Positions 1 to 8,903 of a stretch of DNA of 64,000 nucleotides are shown piece by piece. The notes beneath the pieces were generated by a model. The model searched no databases. It had not been told where the DNA came from and worked only from the letters and a program-made list of their open reading frames with translations. A program made the translations under genes and the position numbers. The first letter of the stretch is position 1, and every line of letters begins with the position of its first letter. The stretch spans positions 62,001 to 126,000 of the forward strand of contig NZ_BSTN01000004.1 of assembly GCF_030269545.1 (NCBI RefSeq), given 5' to 3'. The DNA comes from Actinomadura sp. NBRC 104425 (GTDB taxonomy: Bacteria; Actinomycetota; Actinomycetes; Streptosporangiales; Streptosporangiaceae).

Positions 1-210
1 GCGGCCGAGGAACCCGGCGTGCATCGGCTCGTGCCCGGACCCGCCGCCCGACACCAGCCCCACCCGCCGGCCCGGCGCACGGTGCCGCGCGACCAGGTGG
101 GCGGGGTTCTCGTGCAGCTCGACCAGGTCGGCGTGGACCCGCGCGAAGCCGCGCAGCGAGGGCGGGACGGGGTCGCCGTCGGAGGGGTGGAAGGGCGCGC
201 TGGACGTCAC
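1..210 (-). CDS. dhaK: dihydroxyacetone kinase DhaK subunit, N-terminal part (runs off the window)
   Basis: Only the first 70 codons are present; the gene continues beyond base 1. It starts with GTG at 210, 8 bases after a GAGGAG ribosome-binding site. The segment VSGGGSGHEPMHAGFLG is the diagnostic N-terminal glycine-rich loop of the DhaK domain, which binds dihydroxyacetone covalently through a histidine that lies further on and is not in view. The family phosphorylates dihydroxyacetone using ATP (single-chain kinases) or the PTS protein DhaM (DhaKLM). Which type this is cannot be told from the fragment, since the DhaL part is outside the window. The fragment is cytosolic and has no signal sequence. 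Confidence 0.85.
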   Translation of the reverse strand, partial: MTSSAPFHPSDGDPVPPSLRGFARVHADLVELHENPAHLVARHRAPGRRVGLVSGGGSGHEPMHAGFLGR

Positions 211-257
211 GGTGCGGTCTCCTCGGGGCAGACGATGCGCAGTCGACGCGGCCGCCT

Positions 258-275
258 AATATACGCGCCCGGTAT
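258..275 (-). promoter_or_regulatory. probable -10 element and small palindrome upstream of dhaK
   Basis: On the minus strand TATATT (263-258) is a good -10 hexamer in an otherwise extremely GC-rich gap, about 48 bases before the dhaK start codon. No convincing -35 is seen. A short palindrome ATAC-N7-GTAT (261-275) overlaps it and could bind a regulator. The rest of the 211-427 gap shows only GC-rich sequence and the repeat at 408-446. Confidence 0.35.
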
Positions 276-407
276 TCACCTCCGGCTCCCGGCCCGACCC
301 GCAGGCGGCGGCCGAGTCCACGCGCGGCCGCGGACCGGGCGGCTGCACCGGGGGCCGTCAGGGCCGTCCCGCCCGGTCGCGGCGCGCAGAGGGCCCGGAC
401 GGGCCGC

Positions 408-446
408 CGGGCGTCAGGCGGCGGGCGTCAGGCGGCGGGCGGCAGG
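408..446. repeat. 14-bp tandem repeat spanning a stop codon
   Basis: The plus-strand unit GCGTCAGGCGGCGG occurs exactly at 411-424 and 425-438, with a partial, degenerate third copy at 439-446. The stop codon of the acyl-CoA dehydrogenase gene (428-430 on the minus strand) lies inside the second copy, so the duplication extends from the last codons into the trailer. Confidence 0.8.
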
Positions 447-1579
447 CCCAGGGAGCGGGCGATGAGCATGCGCTGGACCTCGGAGGTGCCCTCGCCCACC
501 TCCAGGATCTTGGCGTCCCGGTAGAAGCGGCCCACGGGGTACTCGTTCATGAAGCCGTAGCCGCCGAAGATCTGGGTGGCGTCGCGCGCGTTGTCCATGG
601 CGGCGTTGGAGGCGACCAGCTTGGCGATGGACGCCTCCTTCTTGAACGGCAGCCCCGCCAGCATGCGGGCCGCGGCGGCGTAGTAGGCCAGGCGGGCGGT
701 GTGCGCGCGGGTCTCCATGTCGGCGATCTTGAACTGGACGGCCTGGTAGCGGCCGATCTCGCGGCCGAAGGCGACGCGCTGGCCGGCGTAGCGCACGCAC
801 TCGTCCACGCAGCCCTGGGCCAGGCCGACCGACAGCGCGGCGATGGCGATGCGGCCCTCGTCCAGGATGCGCAGGAACTGGGCGTAGCCGCGGCCGCGCT
901 CGCCGACCAGGTTCTCGGCGGGCACCCGCACGTCGGCGAACGCCAGCTCGCGGGTGTCGGACGCCGACCAGCCGACCTTGGAGTACTTGCGGCCGACGGT
1001 GAAGCCGGGCGTGCCGTTCGGCACGATGATCGTCGAGATCTCGTTCTCGCCGGTCAGCGCGGTGACGGTGACGAACGCGGTGATGTCGGTGCCGGCGTTG
1101 GTGATGAACGACTTGGACCCGTTGAGCACCCAGTGGCCGCCGTCCAGGCGGGCGGTGGTGCGCATGCCGCCGGGCACGTCGGAGCCGCCGCCCGGTTCGG
1201 TCAGCCCGAAGGCCGCCAGTTTCTCGCCGGACGTCAGCGACGGCAGCCACCGCTCCTTCTGCTCCTGCGATCCGAAGCGGTAGACGGGCATGGCGCCCAG
1301 GGACACCGCGGCCTCCAGCGTGATGGCCACCGAGGAGTCCACGCGGGCCAGTTCCTCCAGGGCGAGGCAGAGGGTGAAGTAGTCGCCGCCCATGCCGCCG
1401 TACTCCTCGGGGAACGGCAGGCCGAACAGCCCCATCTTGCCCATCGCGGCGACGATCTCGTACGGGAACTCGCCCCGCTCGTACAGGTCGCCGATCACCG
1501 GCGCGACGGACTCGCGGGCGAACCGCTCCACGGTCCGGCGCAGCTCCTCCTGCTCCTCGGTGAGCGTGAAGTCGATCAT
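428..1579 (-). CDS. acdH: acyl-CoA dehydrogenase (AcdH / isovaleryl-CoA dehydrogenase-like) of the leucine-degradation operon
   Basis: 383-residue FAD-dependent acyl-CoA dehydrogenase, full length for the family. It introduces the alpha,beta double bond into a short branched acyl-CoA and passes electrons to ETF. Visible signatures are FGLTEPGGGSD (residues about 128-138), the FAD/substrate region around WVLNGSKSFITN, and the C-terminal VGEGTSEVQR with Glu363 as the canonical catalytic base. It is the last gene of a four-gene minus-strand operon and overlaps the HMG-CoA lyase gene by ATGA. The gene order accD-accA-hmgL-acyl-CoA dehydrogenase matches the Streptomyces acdH locus for branched-chain amino acid catabolism (established knowledge). 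Isovaleryl-CoA is the most likely substrate because a carboxylase and HMG-CoA lyase are co-transcribed, but AcdH enzymes have broad specificity. Confidence 0.9.
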   Translation of the reverse strand: MIDFTLTEEQEELRRTVERFARESVAPVIGDLYERGEFPYEIVAAMGKMGLFGLPFPEEYGGMGGDYFTLCLALEELARVDSSVAITLEAAVSLGAMPVYRFGSQEQKERWLPSLTSGEKLAAFGLTEPGGGSDVPGGMRTTARLDGGHWVLNGSKSFITNAGTDITAFVTVTALTGENEISTIIVPNGTPGFTVGRKYSKVGWSASDTRELAFADVRVPAENLVGERGRGYAQFLRILDEGRIAIAALSVGLAQGCVDECVRYAGQRVAFGREIGRYQAVQFKIADMETRAHTARLAYYAAAARMLAGLPFKKEASIAKLVASNAAMDNARDATQIFGGYGFMNEYPVGRFYRDAKILEVGEGTSEVQRMLIARSLGLPPAA

Positions 1580-2505
1580 TGCTGCTCCTTGGGTGCCAGC
1601 GCCTGGACGACGCGGGAGGGACTGGGACGGCCGAGGCGCTCGGCCATCCAGCTACTGGTGGCGGCGAGGGCGGCGAGGTCGACGCCGGTGTCGATGCCGA
1701 GGCCGTGCAGCATCCACACCAGGTCCTCGGTGGCCAGATTGCCGGTGGCGCTCTCGGCGTACGGGCAGCCTCCGATGCCGCCGGCGGAGGCGTCGACCGT
1801 GGTGACACCGGCGCGCAGGGCGGCCAGCGTGTTGGCCAGGGCCTGCCCGTAGGTGTCATGGAAGTGCACCGCGAGCCGGTCGACGCCGATGCCCGCCGCG
1901 ACCAGCGCCTCGATCAGCGCGGTGACCTGGCCGGGCGTGCCGACGCCGATGGTGTCGCCGATGCTCAGCTGCGCGCAGCCGAGGTCCATCATGCGCTTGG
2001 CCACGCGCACCACCTGGTCGATCGGCACGTCGCCCTCCCACGGGTCGCCGCACGCCATCGACACGTAGGCGCGCACCCACATGCCCTCGGCGAGGGCGCG
2101 TTCGACGACGGGCGCGAACATCGCGATCGACTCGTCGACGGTGCGGTTGAGGTTGCGCCGGGCGAACGACTCGGTGGCGCTGCCGAAGATCGCGATCTCG
2201 GTGACACCGTTGCGCAGCGCCCGCTCCAGTCCCCGTTCGTTGGGCACCAGGACGGGGCGGCGCGCCCCCGGGGCCGCCGGGGGCAGGGCGGCCAGCAGCT
2301 CTTCGGCGTCGGCCAGCTGCGGCACCCACCTGGGGTGGACGAAGCTGGTCGTCTCGATCGTGCGCAGTCCGGCGTCGGCGAGCCGCGCGACGAACTCGGC
2401 CTTGACGTCCGCCGGGACGGTCGCCTTCTCGTTCTGCAGCCCGTCGCGCGGCCCGACCTCGTAGATCTCGACCCGGTCGGGCAGGCCGTCCAGCGGCACC
2501 CGCAT
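1576..2505 (-). CDS. hmgL: hydroxymethylglutaryl-CoA lyase
   Basis: 309-residue TIM-barrel lyase of the HMGL-like family. It cleaves 3-hydroxy-3-methylglutaryl-CoA to acetoacetate and acetyl-CoA, the last step of leucine breakdown. Seen directly: the N-terminal EVGPRDGLQNE (catalytic Arg20 and metal-binding Asp21), the metal-binding HFHDTYGQA segment, and the C-terminal glycine-rich loop GGIGGCPYAESATGN carrying the active-site Cys. ATG at 2505 is chosen because AGGAG lies about 6 bases upstream; an in-frame GTG at 2511 would overlap the preceding stop but sits too close to the ribosome-binding site. The gap to the carboxylase alpha gene is two bases, so the two are translationally coupled. 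Confidence 0.92.
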   Translation of the reverse strand: MRVPLDGLPDRVEIYEVGPRDGLQNEKATVPADVKAEFVARLADAGLRTIETTSFVHPRWVPQLADAEELLAALPPAAPGARRPVLVPNERGLERALRNGVTEIAIFGSATESFARRNLNRTVDESIAMFAPVVERALAEGMWVRAYVSMACGDPWEGDVPIDQVVRVAKRMMDLGCAQLSIGDTIGVGTPGQVTALIEALVAAGIGVDRLAVHFHDTYGQALANTLAALRAGVTTVDASAGGIGGCPYAESATGNLATEDLVWMLHGLGIDTGVDLAALAATSSWMAERLGRPSPSRVVQALAPKEQQ

Positions 2506-2507
2506 CG

Positions 2508-4460
2508 TCACTCCTCCTCGATGACGGCCAGCACCGCGTCCAGGGCGACCTGCGCGCCCGCGCGGACCGGCAGGTCCGTGACCGTGCCGGCGACCGGCGC
2601 GGTCACGGTGTGCTCCATCTTCATCGCCTCCACCACCACCAGCGGCTGGCCCGCGGCGACCCGCTCGCCCTGGCTCGCCTTGACGGAGAGGACGGTGCCG
2701 GGCATGGGGCTGCGGACGACGCCGTCCCCGGCCGCGGAGGCGCCGCCCCCGGTCTCGGCGCGCACGTGCTCGGCCAGCGCCCAGGCGTGCCCGTCGCGGC
2801 CGAGCCACAGCGTGCCGCCGTCGCGGGCGTGCCGGAAGGTCAGGGTGCGGTCGCCGTGGGCGAGTGTCAGCGTGCGGCCGTCGCGCCGAAGGGACGCGCG
2901 GACGGGCGCGGCGTCGCCGACGGCGACGAGCGCGTCGTGGGCGCGGCCCTGGACGCGCACCTCCACGGGGTCGCCGCCGACCGGGGTGATGATCCACGGG
3001 GTCCAGGCGGGGGCGCCGGGACGCCAGCCGTCGGGGATGTCCCACGGGTCGGCGTCGTCGCCGGGGTCCAGGGCGAGCATGCGTTCCAGCGCGGCGGCGG
3101 CCAAAACCTCGGCGGGGACGGAGCCGTCCCCCGTCAGGTCGGCCGGTGAACGCTCGACCAGGCCCGTGTCGAGACGGCCGGCCGCCACGTCCGGGTGCTT
3201 GAGCAGCGCCCGCAGGAACGCCACGTTGGCGGGGACGCCGAGCAGCGTGTACGACGCGAGCGCGCGGTCGAGGCGGTGCAGGGCGGCGGCGCGGTCGGCG
3301 CCCCAGGCGACCACCTTGGCGAGCATCGGATCGTAGGAGCCGCCGACCTCGTCGCCCTCCTCCAGGCCCGAGTCGACGCGGGTGCCGGACGGTTCGTCCA
3401 GCAGCAGCACCCGGCCGCCCGTGGGCAGGAAGCCGCGCGCCGGGTCCTCGGCGTAGACGCGCGCCTCGACGGCGTGGCCGTTCAGGCGCACCTCCTCCTG
3501 GGTGAGGGGGAGCGGCTCCCCGGCGGCGACGCGCAGCTGCAGCTCCACCAGGTCGAGGCCGGTGACCAGTTCGGTGACGGGGTGCTCGACCTGCAGCCGG
3601 GTGTTCATCTCCATGAAGAAGAACTCGCCGGGGCGGTCGGCCGGCACGATGTACTCCACCGTCCCGGCGCCGGTGTACCCGACGGCCCGGGCCGCCGCGA
3701 CGGCCGCCGCGCCCATGCGCTCGCGGGTCGCCTCGTCCAGCAGCGGGGACGGCGCCTCCTCCACGATCTTCTGGTGCCGGCGCTGCAGGCTGCACTCGCG
3801 CTCGCCGAGGTGGACGGCGTTGCCGTGGGCGTCGGCGAGCACCTGGATCTCGATGTGCCGGGGGTTGCCGACGTACCGCTCCACCAGCAGGGTGTCGTCG
3901 CCGAACGCGGCGCGGGCCTCGCGGCGGGCGGCGGCGATCGCGTCGGGCAGCTCGGCGGCGTCGCGGACCAGCCGCATGCCCTTGCCGCCGCCGCCCGCCG
4001 ACGGCTTGAGCAGCACGGGCAGGCCCACCTCCAGCGCGGCGGCGGCCAGCTCCTCGTCCGGCAGGCCCGGCTCGTCCCGGCCCGGCACGACCGGCACGCC
4101 CGCCGCCGCGACGGTGCGCTTGGCGCGGATCTTGTCGCCCATCGCCTCGATCGCCGCGGCGGGCGGGCCGACGAACACCAGCCCGGCGGCGGCGCAGGCG
4201 CGGGCGAACCCGGCGTTCTCGGCCAGGAAGCCGTACCCGGGGTGGACGGCCTCGGCGCCGGCCGCGCGGGCCGCCGCGACCACCGCGTCCGCGTCGAGGT
4301 ACGACGGGATGCGCACCGCCTCGTCGGCCTCCCGGACGTGCCGCGCGCCGGCGTCGGCGCCGGTGTGCACGGCGACCGAGCGGACGCCCAGCCGCCGCAG
4401 CGTGCGGAACACCCGGACCGCGATCTCGCCGCGGTTGGCCACCAGGACGCTTTCGAACAT
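2508..4460 (-). CDS. accA1: acyl-CoA (probably methylcrotonyl-CoA) carboxylase alpha subunit: biotin carboxylase plus biotin carrier
   Basis: 650-residue alpha subunit. Domains in order: biotin carboxylase N-terminal domain ([15 protein letters not shown] at the start), ATP-grasp domain with the glycine-rich loop [12 protein letters not shown], biotin carboxylase C-terminal domain, a linking BT-like region, and a C-terminal biotinyl domain with VEAMKMEHT in which Lys614 is the biotinylation site. It carboxylates biotin with ATP and bicarbonate and works with the beta subunit encoded directly upstream in the operon. The operon context (HMG-CoA lyase and acyl-CoA dehydrogenase) points to 3-methylcrotonyl-CoA as substrate; some actinobacterial AccA1/AccD1 pairs act on several acyl-CoAs, so specificity is inferred. 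Confidence 0.92.
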   Translation of the reverse strand: MFESVLVANRGEIAVRVFRTLRRLGVRSVAVHTGADAGARHVREADEAVRIPSYLDADAVVAAARAAGAEAVHPGYGFLAENAGFARACAAAGLVFVGPPAAAIEAMGDKIRAKRTVAAAGVPVVPGRDEPGLPDEELAAAALEVGLPVLLKPSAGGGGKGMRLVRDAAELPDAIAAARREARAAFGDDTLLVERYVGNPRHIEIQVLADAHGNAVHLGERECSLQRRHQKIVEEAPSPLLDEATRERMGAAAVAAARAVGYTGAGTVEYIVPADRPGEFFFMEMNTRLQVEHPVTELVTGLDLVELQLRVAAGEPLPLTQEEVRLNGHAVEARVYAEDPARGFLPTGGRVLLLDEPSGTRVDSGLEEGDEVGGSYDPMLAKVVAWGADRAAALHRLDRALASYTLLGVPANVAFLRALLKHPDVAAGRLDTGLVERSPADLTGDGSVPAEVLAAAALERMLALDPGDDADPWDIPDGWRPGAPAWTPWIITPVGGDPVEVRVQGRAHDALVAVGDAAPVRASLRRDGRTLTLAHGDRTLTFRHARDGGTLWLGRDGHAWALAEHVRAETGGGASAAGDGVVRSPMPGTVLSVKASQGERVAAGQPLVVVEAMKMEHTVTAPVAGTVTDLPVRAGAQVALDAVLAVIEEE

Positions 4461-4468
4461 TTGCGGCC

Positions 4469-6082
4469 TCACATCCGGAAGACGCCGTAGCCGACGGGTT
4501 CCAGCGGCGCGTTCGCCGCCGCGGACAGCGCGAGCCCCAGGACCCGGCGGGTGTCGAGGGGGTCGATCACGCCGTCGTCCCACAGCCGCGCCGTGGAGTA
4601 GTACGGGTTGCCCTGCTTCTCGTACTGCTCGCGGATCGGCGCCTTGAACTCCTCCTCCGCCTCCTGCGGCCACTGCTCGCCGCGCGCCTCCAGCTGGTCG
4701 CGGCGGACGGTGGCCAGCACGCCGGCGGCCTGCTCCCCGCCCATCACCGAGATCCGCGCGTTCGGCCACATCCACAGGAAGCGGGGGGAGTAGGCCCGGC
4801 CGCACATGGCGTAGTTGCCCGCGCCGAACGATCCGCCGATCACGACGGTGAACTTGGGGACGCGGGCGCACGCCACGGCGGTGACCATCTTGGCGCCGTG
4901 CTTGGCGATGCCGCCCGCCTCGTACTGCCGGCCCACCATGAACCCGGTGATGTTCTGCAGGAACAGCAGCGGCACCGAGCGGCGGTCGCACAGCTCGATG
5001 AAGTGCGCGCCCTTGAGCGCCGACTCGGCGAACAGGATGCCGTTGTTGGCCACGACGCCGACCGGGTGGCCGTGGACGCGGGCGAAGCCGGTCACCAGCG
5101 TGCTGCCGTACTCCTTCTTGAACTCCTGGAACCGGCTGCCGTCCACGATCCGCGCGATCACCTCGCGCACGTCGTAGGGGGTGCGCGGGTCGGGTGGCAC
5201 GACCCCGTACAGCTCGCCGGGGTCGGCGGCGGGCGGCTCGGGCGGCGCCACGTCCCAGGGGCGCGGCGCGCGCGGGCCGAGCGTCGCGATGATGTCGCGG
5301 ACGATCGCCAGCGCGTGCGCATCGTCCTCGGCCAGGTGGTCGGTCACGCCGGAGGTGCGGGCGTGCAGCTCCCCGCCGCCCAGCTCCTCGGCGGTGACGA
5401 CCTCGCCGGTCGCGGCCTTCACCAGCGGCGGGCCGCCCAGGAAGATCGTGCCCTGGCCGCGGACGATCACCGCCTCGTCGCTCATCGCCGGGACGTAGGC
5501 GCCGCCCGCGGTGCACGAGCCGAGCACGGCGGCGATCTGCGGGATGCCGCGGGCCGACATGGTCGCCTGGTTGTAGAAGATCCGGCCGAAGTGCTCGCGG
5601 TCGGGGAACACCTCGTCCTGGCGGGGCAGGAACGCGCCGCCCGAGTCGACCAGGTAGACGCACGGCAGCCGGTTGTGCAGCGCCACCTCCTGCGCCCGCA
5701 GGTGCTTTTTGACCGTCATCGGGTAGTAGGTGCCGCCCTTGACGGTGGCGTCGTTGGCGACGACCACGCACTCGCGGCCCGAGATCCGCCCGACCCCGGT
5801 GATGATCCCGGCGCCGGGGGCCTCGTCGTCGTACATGCCGTCGGCGGCCAGCGGCGACAGCTCCAGGAACGGCGACCCCGGGTCGAGCAGGGCGTCCACC
5901 CGGTCGCGCGGCAGCAGCTTGCCGCGCGCCACGTGCCGCCGGCGGGCGCGCTCGGGCCCGCCGCGCCCGGCCCGCTCGATGCGGTCGCGCAGCTCGGCGG
6001 CCAGCGCCGCGTTGTGCTCGGCGTTGGCCTTGAACGCCGGGTCCGCCGGGTCGGCGCGGGTGGGCAGCACGGGTCCGGTCAT
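4469..6082 (-). CDS. accD1: acyl-CoA (probably methylcrotonyl-CoA) carboxylase beta subunit, carboxyltransferase
   Basis: 537-residue carboxyltransferase with the two crotonase-like halves of the AccD/MccB/PccB family. Seen: [21 protein letters not shown] near the N terminus, the oxyanion-hole-type glycines in [17 protein letters not shown] (N half), and [16 protein letters not shown] with [15 protein letters not shown] (C half), typical of methylcrotonyl- and geranyl-CoA-type beta subunits. The ATG at 6082 follows a GAGG ribosome-binding site about 10 bases upstream; a further in-frame start at 6118 would lie inside the operator region and is rejected. This is the first gene of the minus-strand operon, and its promoter region contains the two TetR-type operators at 6100-6146. 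Confidence 0.92.
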   Translation of the reverse strand: MTGPVLPTRADPADPAFKANAEHNAALAAELRDRIERAGRGGPERARRRHVARGKLLPRDRVDALLDPGSPFLELSPLAADGMYDDEAPGAGIITGVGRISGRECVVVANDATVKGGTYYPMTVKKHLRAQEVALHNRLPCVYLVDSGGAFLPRQDEVFPDREHFGRIFYNQATMSARGIPQIAAVLGSCTAGGAYVPAMSDEAVIVRGQGTIFLGGPPLVKAATGEVVTAEELGGGELHARTSGVTDHLAEDDAHALAIVRDIIATLGPRAPRPWDVAPPEPPAADPGELYGVVPPDPRTPYDVREVIARIVDGSRFQEFKKEYGSTLVTGFARVHGHPVGVVANNGILFAESALKGAHFIELCDRRSVPLLFLQNITGFMVGRQYEAGGIAKHGAKMVTAVACARVPKFTVVIGGSFGAGNYAMCGRAYSPRFLWMWPNARISVMGGEQAAGVLATVRRDQLEARGEQWPQEAEEEFKAPIREQYEKQGNPYYSTARLWDDGVIDPLDTRRVLGLALSAAANAPLEPVGYGVFRM

Positions 6083-6099
6083 CGGTGGCGTCCTCGTCG

Positions 6100-6146
6100 T
6101 GTTAATGACCGTTAACAAGGCCGATGTTAATACTCGTTAACATCGG
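6100..6146. promoter_or_regulatory. two palindromic operators in the divergent promoter region
   Basis: Two copies of GTTAA-N6-TTAAC lie 25 bp apart, centre to centre. Site 1 (6100-6117) is TGTTAA-TGACCG-TTAACA. Site 2 (6121-6146) is a perfect inverted repeat with 10-bp arms CCGATGTTAA and TTAACATCGG around a 6-bp spacer. They lie between the carboxylase operon and the TetR gene. Position and symmetry fit binding sites for that TetR protein; the assignment is inference. Confidence 0.85.
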
Positions 6147-6165
6147 ACGTCCACCCCCCTACACT
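6137..6165 (+). promoter_or_regulatory. promoter of the tetR gene, probably giving a leaderless mRNA
   Basis: TTAACA (6137-6142) and TACACT (6160-6165) are spaced by 17 bp. The predicted start of transcription coincides with the A of the tetR start codon at 6172, and no Shine-Dalgarno sequence precedes it. The -35 hexamer is the right arm of operator site 2, so repressor binding should block this promoter (autoregulation). Confidence 0.65.
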
Positions 6166-6171
6166 TCCCTC

Positions 6172-6777
6172 ATGACCTCCGAACCCGTGCGCCCCGCGGG
6201 CGGCCGGGCGGCGGTGGCGTCCCCGCGCCGGGCCGAGATCCTGGCCGCGGCCGCCGAACTGTTCGCCCGGCGCGGCTTCCACGGCGCCTCCATCGGCGAC
6301 GTCGGCCGCGCGGTCGGGCTCACCGGCCCCGCCCTCTACCGGCACTTCCGCGGCAAGGAGGCGGTACTGGCCGAGATGCTGCTCGACATCAGCGAGCGGC
6401 TGCGGGCCGAGGGCGCGCGGCGCGCCGCCGACCCCGACCCCGCCCGGGCCCTGGACGCCCTGCTGCGCTGGCACATCGCGTTCGCCCTCGACAACCCGGC
6501 GCTGATCACCGTCCACGAGCGCGAGCTGGACAACGTGCCCGAGCCGCAGCGCCACCAGATCCGCCGCCTGCAGCGCGCGTACGTGGAGGAGTGGGTCGGC
6601 GTGCTGCGCCGCATGCGCCCCGACGCCCCGCCCCCCGAGGACCGTGCGCGCGCCGCCGTGCACGCCTGCTTCGGCCTGCTCAACTCCACCCCCTACAGCG
6701 CCTCCGCCGTGGACCGTTCCGCCATGGGCGACCTGCTGTACGCGATGGCCCGCGCCGCCCTCCACCAGGTCTCCTAG
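6172..6777 (+). CDS. TetR-family repressor of the leucine/isovalerate operon
   Basis: 201-residue TetR-family regulator. The N-terminal helix-turn-helix is visible at about residues 18-66 (RRAEILAAAAELFARRGF, then GASIGDVGRAVGLTGPALYR and HFRGKEAVLAEM), followed by an all-helical ligand-binding domain. It is divergent from the carboxylase operon, with two operators between them, the same arrangement as at the Streptomyces accD1-accA1-hmgL-acdH locus. The ligand is probably an acyl-CoA intermediate (inference). Start codon ATG at 6172 is chosen because the -10 element ends only 6 bases before it; an upstream in-frame ATG at 6124 would read through the operator. Confidence 0.85.
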   Translation: MTSEPVRPAGGRAAVASPRRAEILAAAAELFARRGFHGASIGDVGRAVGLTGPALYRHFRGKEAVLAEMLLDISERLRAEGARRAADPDPARALDALLRWHIAFALDNPALITVHERELDNVPEPQRHQIRRLQRAYVEEWVGVLRRMRPDAPPPEDRARAAVHACFGLLNSTPYSASAVDRSAMGDLLYAMARAALHQVS

Positions 6778-6844
6778 CGGCCCGGCGGAACCGTTTTTTG
6801 CGCGGGCGTTGAACGGCGCGGGCCGCCGGTGCGTACGACCGGGC

Positions 6845-8104
6845 ATGACGGACCAGAAGGTGGCGCCCCTCGGTAACGGTTCGGCGGACGGTCGCGACGG
6901 CGAGGAGCACGCGGCGGCGTCCCCGGACGGCGACGCCCGGCCGGAGGCGGCGACCGACGTCAAGGTGGCCGGCGCCGACTGGTCCGAGCGCGCCGGCGCG
7001 GCACCCGAGCGGACGGCGCCGCGGCCGGGGAAGCGGGCGCCGAACTCCATCGAGGTGTGGCCGTGCGCCAACTGCGGCAGGCCCGTCCCGCAGCCCGTCC
7101 CCGGCACCTGGTCGGTGCGCTACTGCCAGGACAACGACGGGGCGTGCGCCGCCGAGGCCCGCCGGCGCCGCGAACGCGGCCGCGACACCCCCGGGCTGAC
7201 CGGGCAGGTCGCCTGGGCCTGGGAGATCGTCGAGAAGATGGAGGAGGCCGTCGGGCGGCTCGCCGGGTCGCTGGCCTCCGAGCTGAGCGTCGCCGGGGTG
7301 GAGCGGCGCATCGCCGACGCCGACGCCCAGGCCGCCGCCCGCGTCGCGGCCGCGCAGCAGGAGCGCGACGAGTCCCAGCGGCAGGCCGAGGCCGCCTGGC
7401 GGCAGGCCGCCGCCGCCCGGGAGCGGATGGAGGCCGCCGAACGCGAGGCCGCCGCCGCCCGCGAGGAGACCGAGCGGGTCGCCGCCGAACGCGACGCCGC
7501 GCGCCGCGAGGCCGCCGAGGCCCGCGAGGCCGCCGAGCGGGCCGCCGCCGCCAAGCTCGCCGCCGCGCACGAACGCGACCGGGTCGTCGAGCGCGAGAGC
7601 GAGCTGCTGTCGGCGCTGGAGTCGGCCCGCTCCGAGCTGGTCACCCTGCACTCGCGGCTGTCGGACTCGGAGACGATCGTGGAGGGCCAGCGGATCGAGG
7701 CCGCCGCCGCCCGCCGCGCCGCCGACGACCTGCGCTCCGCCCTGCACGAGGCGGAGACCAAACGCGGCCAGGCCGTGGCCGACCGCGACCAGATGCAGGC
7801 GCGCCTGCACGAGTGCGAGCAGCAGAACTGGCAGCTGTCGCGCACCGTCGACGAGCTGCGCGCCGCACTGACCGCGCTGACCGGCGAACGCGACGCGGCC
7901 CGCGCCGAGGCCGAGCGCGCCCGCCGCCAGATCGACGCGCTGACCGGCATGGTCGTCCCCGACGCCCTCGCCGACCGGGCCGCCGCCGGGGACCGCCGGG
8001 TCGACGCAACCGGCCCGGTCAACGGCACCCGGCCCGCCGCAGAGCCGGAGGCGCCCACCGGACTGCACTCCCTGAACGGATTCAGGCTGCCCCACGCGGG
8101 CTGA
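6845..8104 (+). CDS. coiled-coil protein with N-terminal Cys cluster, function unknown
   Basis: 419 residues and not recognised. Residues 1-75 are low-complexity. Residues about 76-105 carry a small Cys motif CANCGRPVPQPVPG...RYCQD...C that could bind zinc. Residues about 140-395 form an almost uninterrupted coiled coil rich in Ala, Glu and Arg (heptads such as AAEREAAAAREETERVAAER). A short disordered tail follows. There is no signal peptide or membrane segment. No Shine-Dalgarno sequence is seen before ATG 6845. A TTGAAC-N19-TACGAC promoter would place the transcript start at the ATG; an alternative GGAAC-N15-CGTT element (6787-6810) resembles ECF-sigma promoters. The architecture recalls DNA-binding or scaffold proteins with long coiled coils, but no function is claimed. 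Confidence 0.75.
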   Translation: MTDQKVAPLGNGSADGRDGEEHAAASPDGDARPEAATDVKVAGADWSERAGAAPERTAPRPGKRAPNSIEVWPCANCGRPVPQPVPGTWSVRYCQDNDGACAAEARRRRERGRDTPGLTGQVAWAWEIVEKMEEAVGRLAGSLASELSVAGVERRIADADAQAAARVAAAQQERDESQRQAEAAWRQAAAARERMEAAEREAAAAREETERVAAERDAARREAAEAREAAERAAAAKLAAAHERDRVVERESELLSALESARSELVTLHSRLSDSETIVEGQRIEAAAARRAADDLRSALHEAETKRGQAVADRDQMQARLHECEQQNWQLSRTVDELRAALTALTGERDAARAEAERARRQIDALTGMVVPDALADRAAAGDRRVDATGPVNGTRPAAEPEAPTGLHSLNGFRLPHAG

Positions 8105-8124
8105 TGTCCCACGCGGGCTGGACG
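8091..8124 (+). repeat. 17-bp duplication across the stop codon of the coiled-coil gene
   Basis: CCCACGCGGGCTG is repeated at 8091-8103 and 8108-8120 (period 17). The stop codon TGA (8102-8104) lies at the end of the first copy. Confidence 0.7.
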
Positions 8125-8171
8125 ACCGAGGAGGAGGTGAGGCCCCACCGCAAAGCACTGGCCCTGTCAGA

Positions 8172-8209
8172 CCGGCCGCCGCGCCGTACCGGGACGGCGC
8201 GGCGGCCGG
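8172..8209. terminator. bidirectional hairpin terminator
   Basis: A perfect 16-bp stem (8172-8187 pairing with 8194-8209) around a 6-base loop ACCGGG lies between the convergent coiled-coil gene and cbiZ. There is no long T-tract, as is common in actinobacteria. Confidence 0.75.
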
Positions 8210-8216
8210 CCGCGTT

Positions 8217-8903
8217 TCAGGCGCGTTCCCGCAGCCGAGCCGCGTAGTCGACGGCCCCCGCGCGCACCGCGGCGTGCACGGCGCGGGCGATGCGCGCCCC
8301 CCACGTCGACCGGGGTCCCGCGAACGGCTCCTCGCCGCCGGACTCCGGCACCACGGGCGCGGCCACGCAGATCGCGTCGGACGCGGTGCCGGTGCAGGAC
8401 CAGCCCGCCTCCAGCAGCGCCTGCGTCTTGGCCTCGGTGGCGGTGACGACCGCGTTGACCAGGGCGGCGTCGCCCAGCGGCACGGGCACCGCCACCACGA
8501 TGTTGATCGTCCCGGGGGCGGTGCCGTCCAGGCGGGCGGGCGCCATGTGCGGATCGGCGGCGCCCGGGGGAGCGGCCGCCCACGTCGGCACGCGCAGCCC
8601 CACCGTCGCCGACACCGCCACGCCCTCGTCTTCGGCCTGGACGGTGCGGTCCACAGGCGCGGCGGTCATCATGGCGACGCCGCGTCCCCGCAGCCCGTAG
8701 GCGTCCGCCAGCTCACTCAGGTGCGCCTGCGGATCCAGCCGCGCGTACCCTCCGGGCACCTGCGCGTTCAGCACCCACCCGACCGGTCCGATCCCGCCGC
8801 CCAGCAGCGCCGAGGAGATCGCCCGCAGGCCCGGCCCCGTCCGCCACACCGTCGCCGCCAGCCGGGCGCCGTCCTCCTCCCGCCAGTGCGTCTGCAGCCT
8901 CAT
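8217..8903 (-). CDS. cbiZ: adenosylcobinamide amidohydrolase CbiZ
   Basis: 228-residue CbiZ-family protein. The family hydrolyses the aminopropanol side chain of adenosylcobinamide to give adenosylcobyric acid, so that incomplete corrinoids taken up from outside can be rebuilt into cobalamin. Conserved segments seen: GRGVAMMTAA, the AVSATVGLRVPTWAA region, GTINIVVAVPVPLGDAALVN followed by TEAKTQALLEAG, and GTASDAICVA near the C terminus. It is the last gene of the btuF-btuC-btuD-cbiZ operon and overlaps btuD by ATGA. The B12 riboswitch upstream of the operon strongly supports a corrinoid role. Confidence 0.88.
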   Translation of the reverse strand: MRLQTHWREEDGARLAATVWRTGPGLRAISSALLGGGIGPVGWVLNAQVPGGYARLDPQAHLSELADAYGLRGRGVAMMTAAPVDRTVQAEDEGVAVSATVGLRVPTWAAAPPGAADPHMAPARLDGTAPGTINIVVAVPVPLGDAALVNAVVTATEAKTQALLEAGWSCTGTASDAICVAAPVVPESGGEEPFAGPRSTWGARIARAVHAAVRAGAVDYAARLRERA

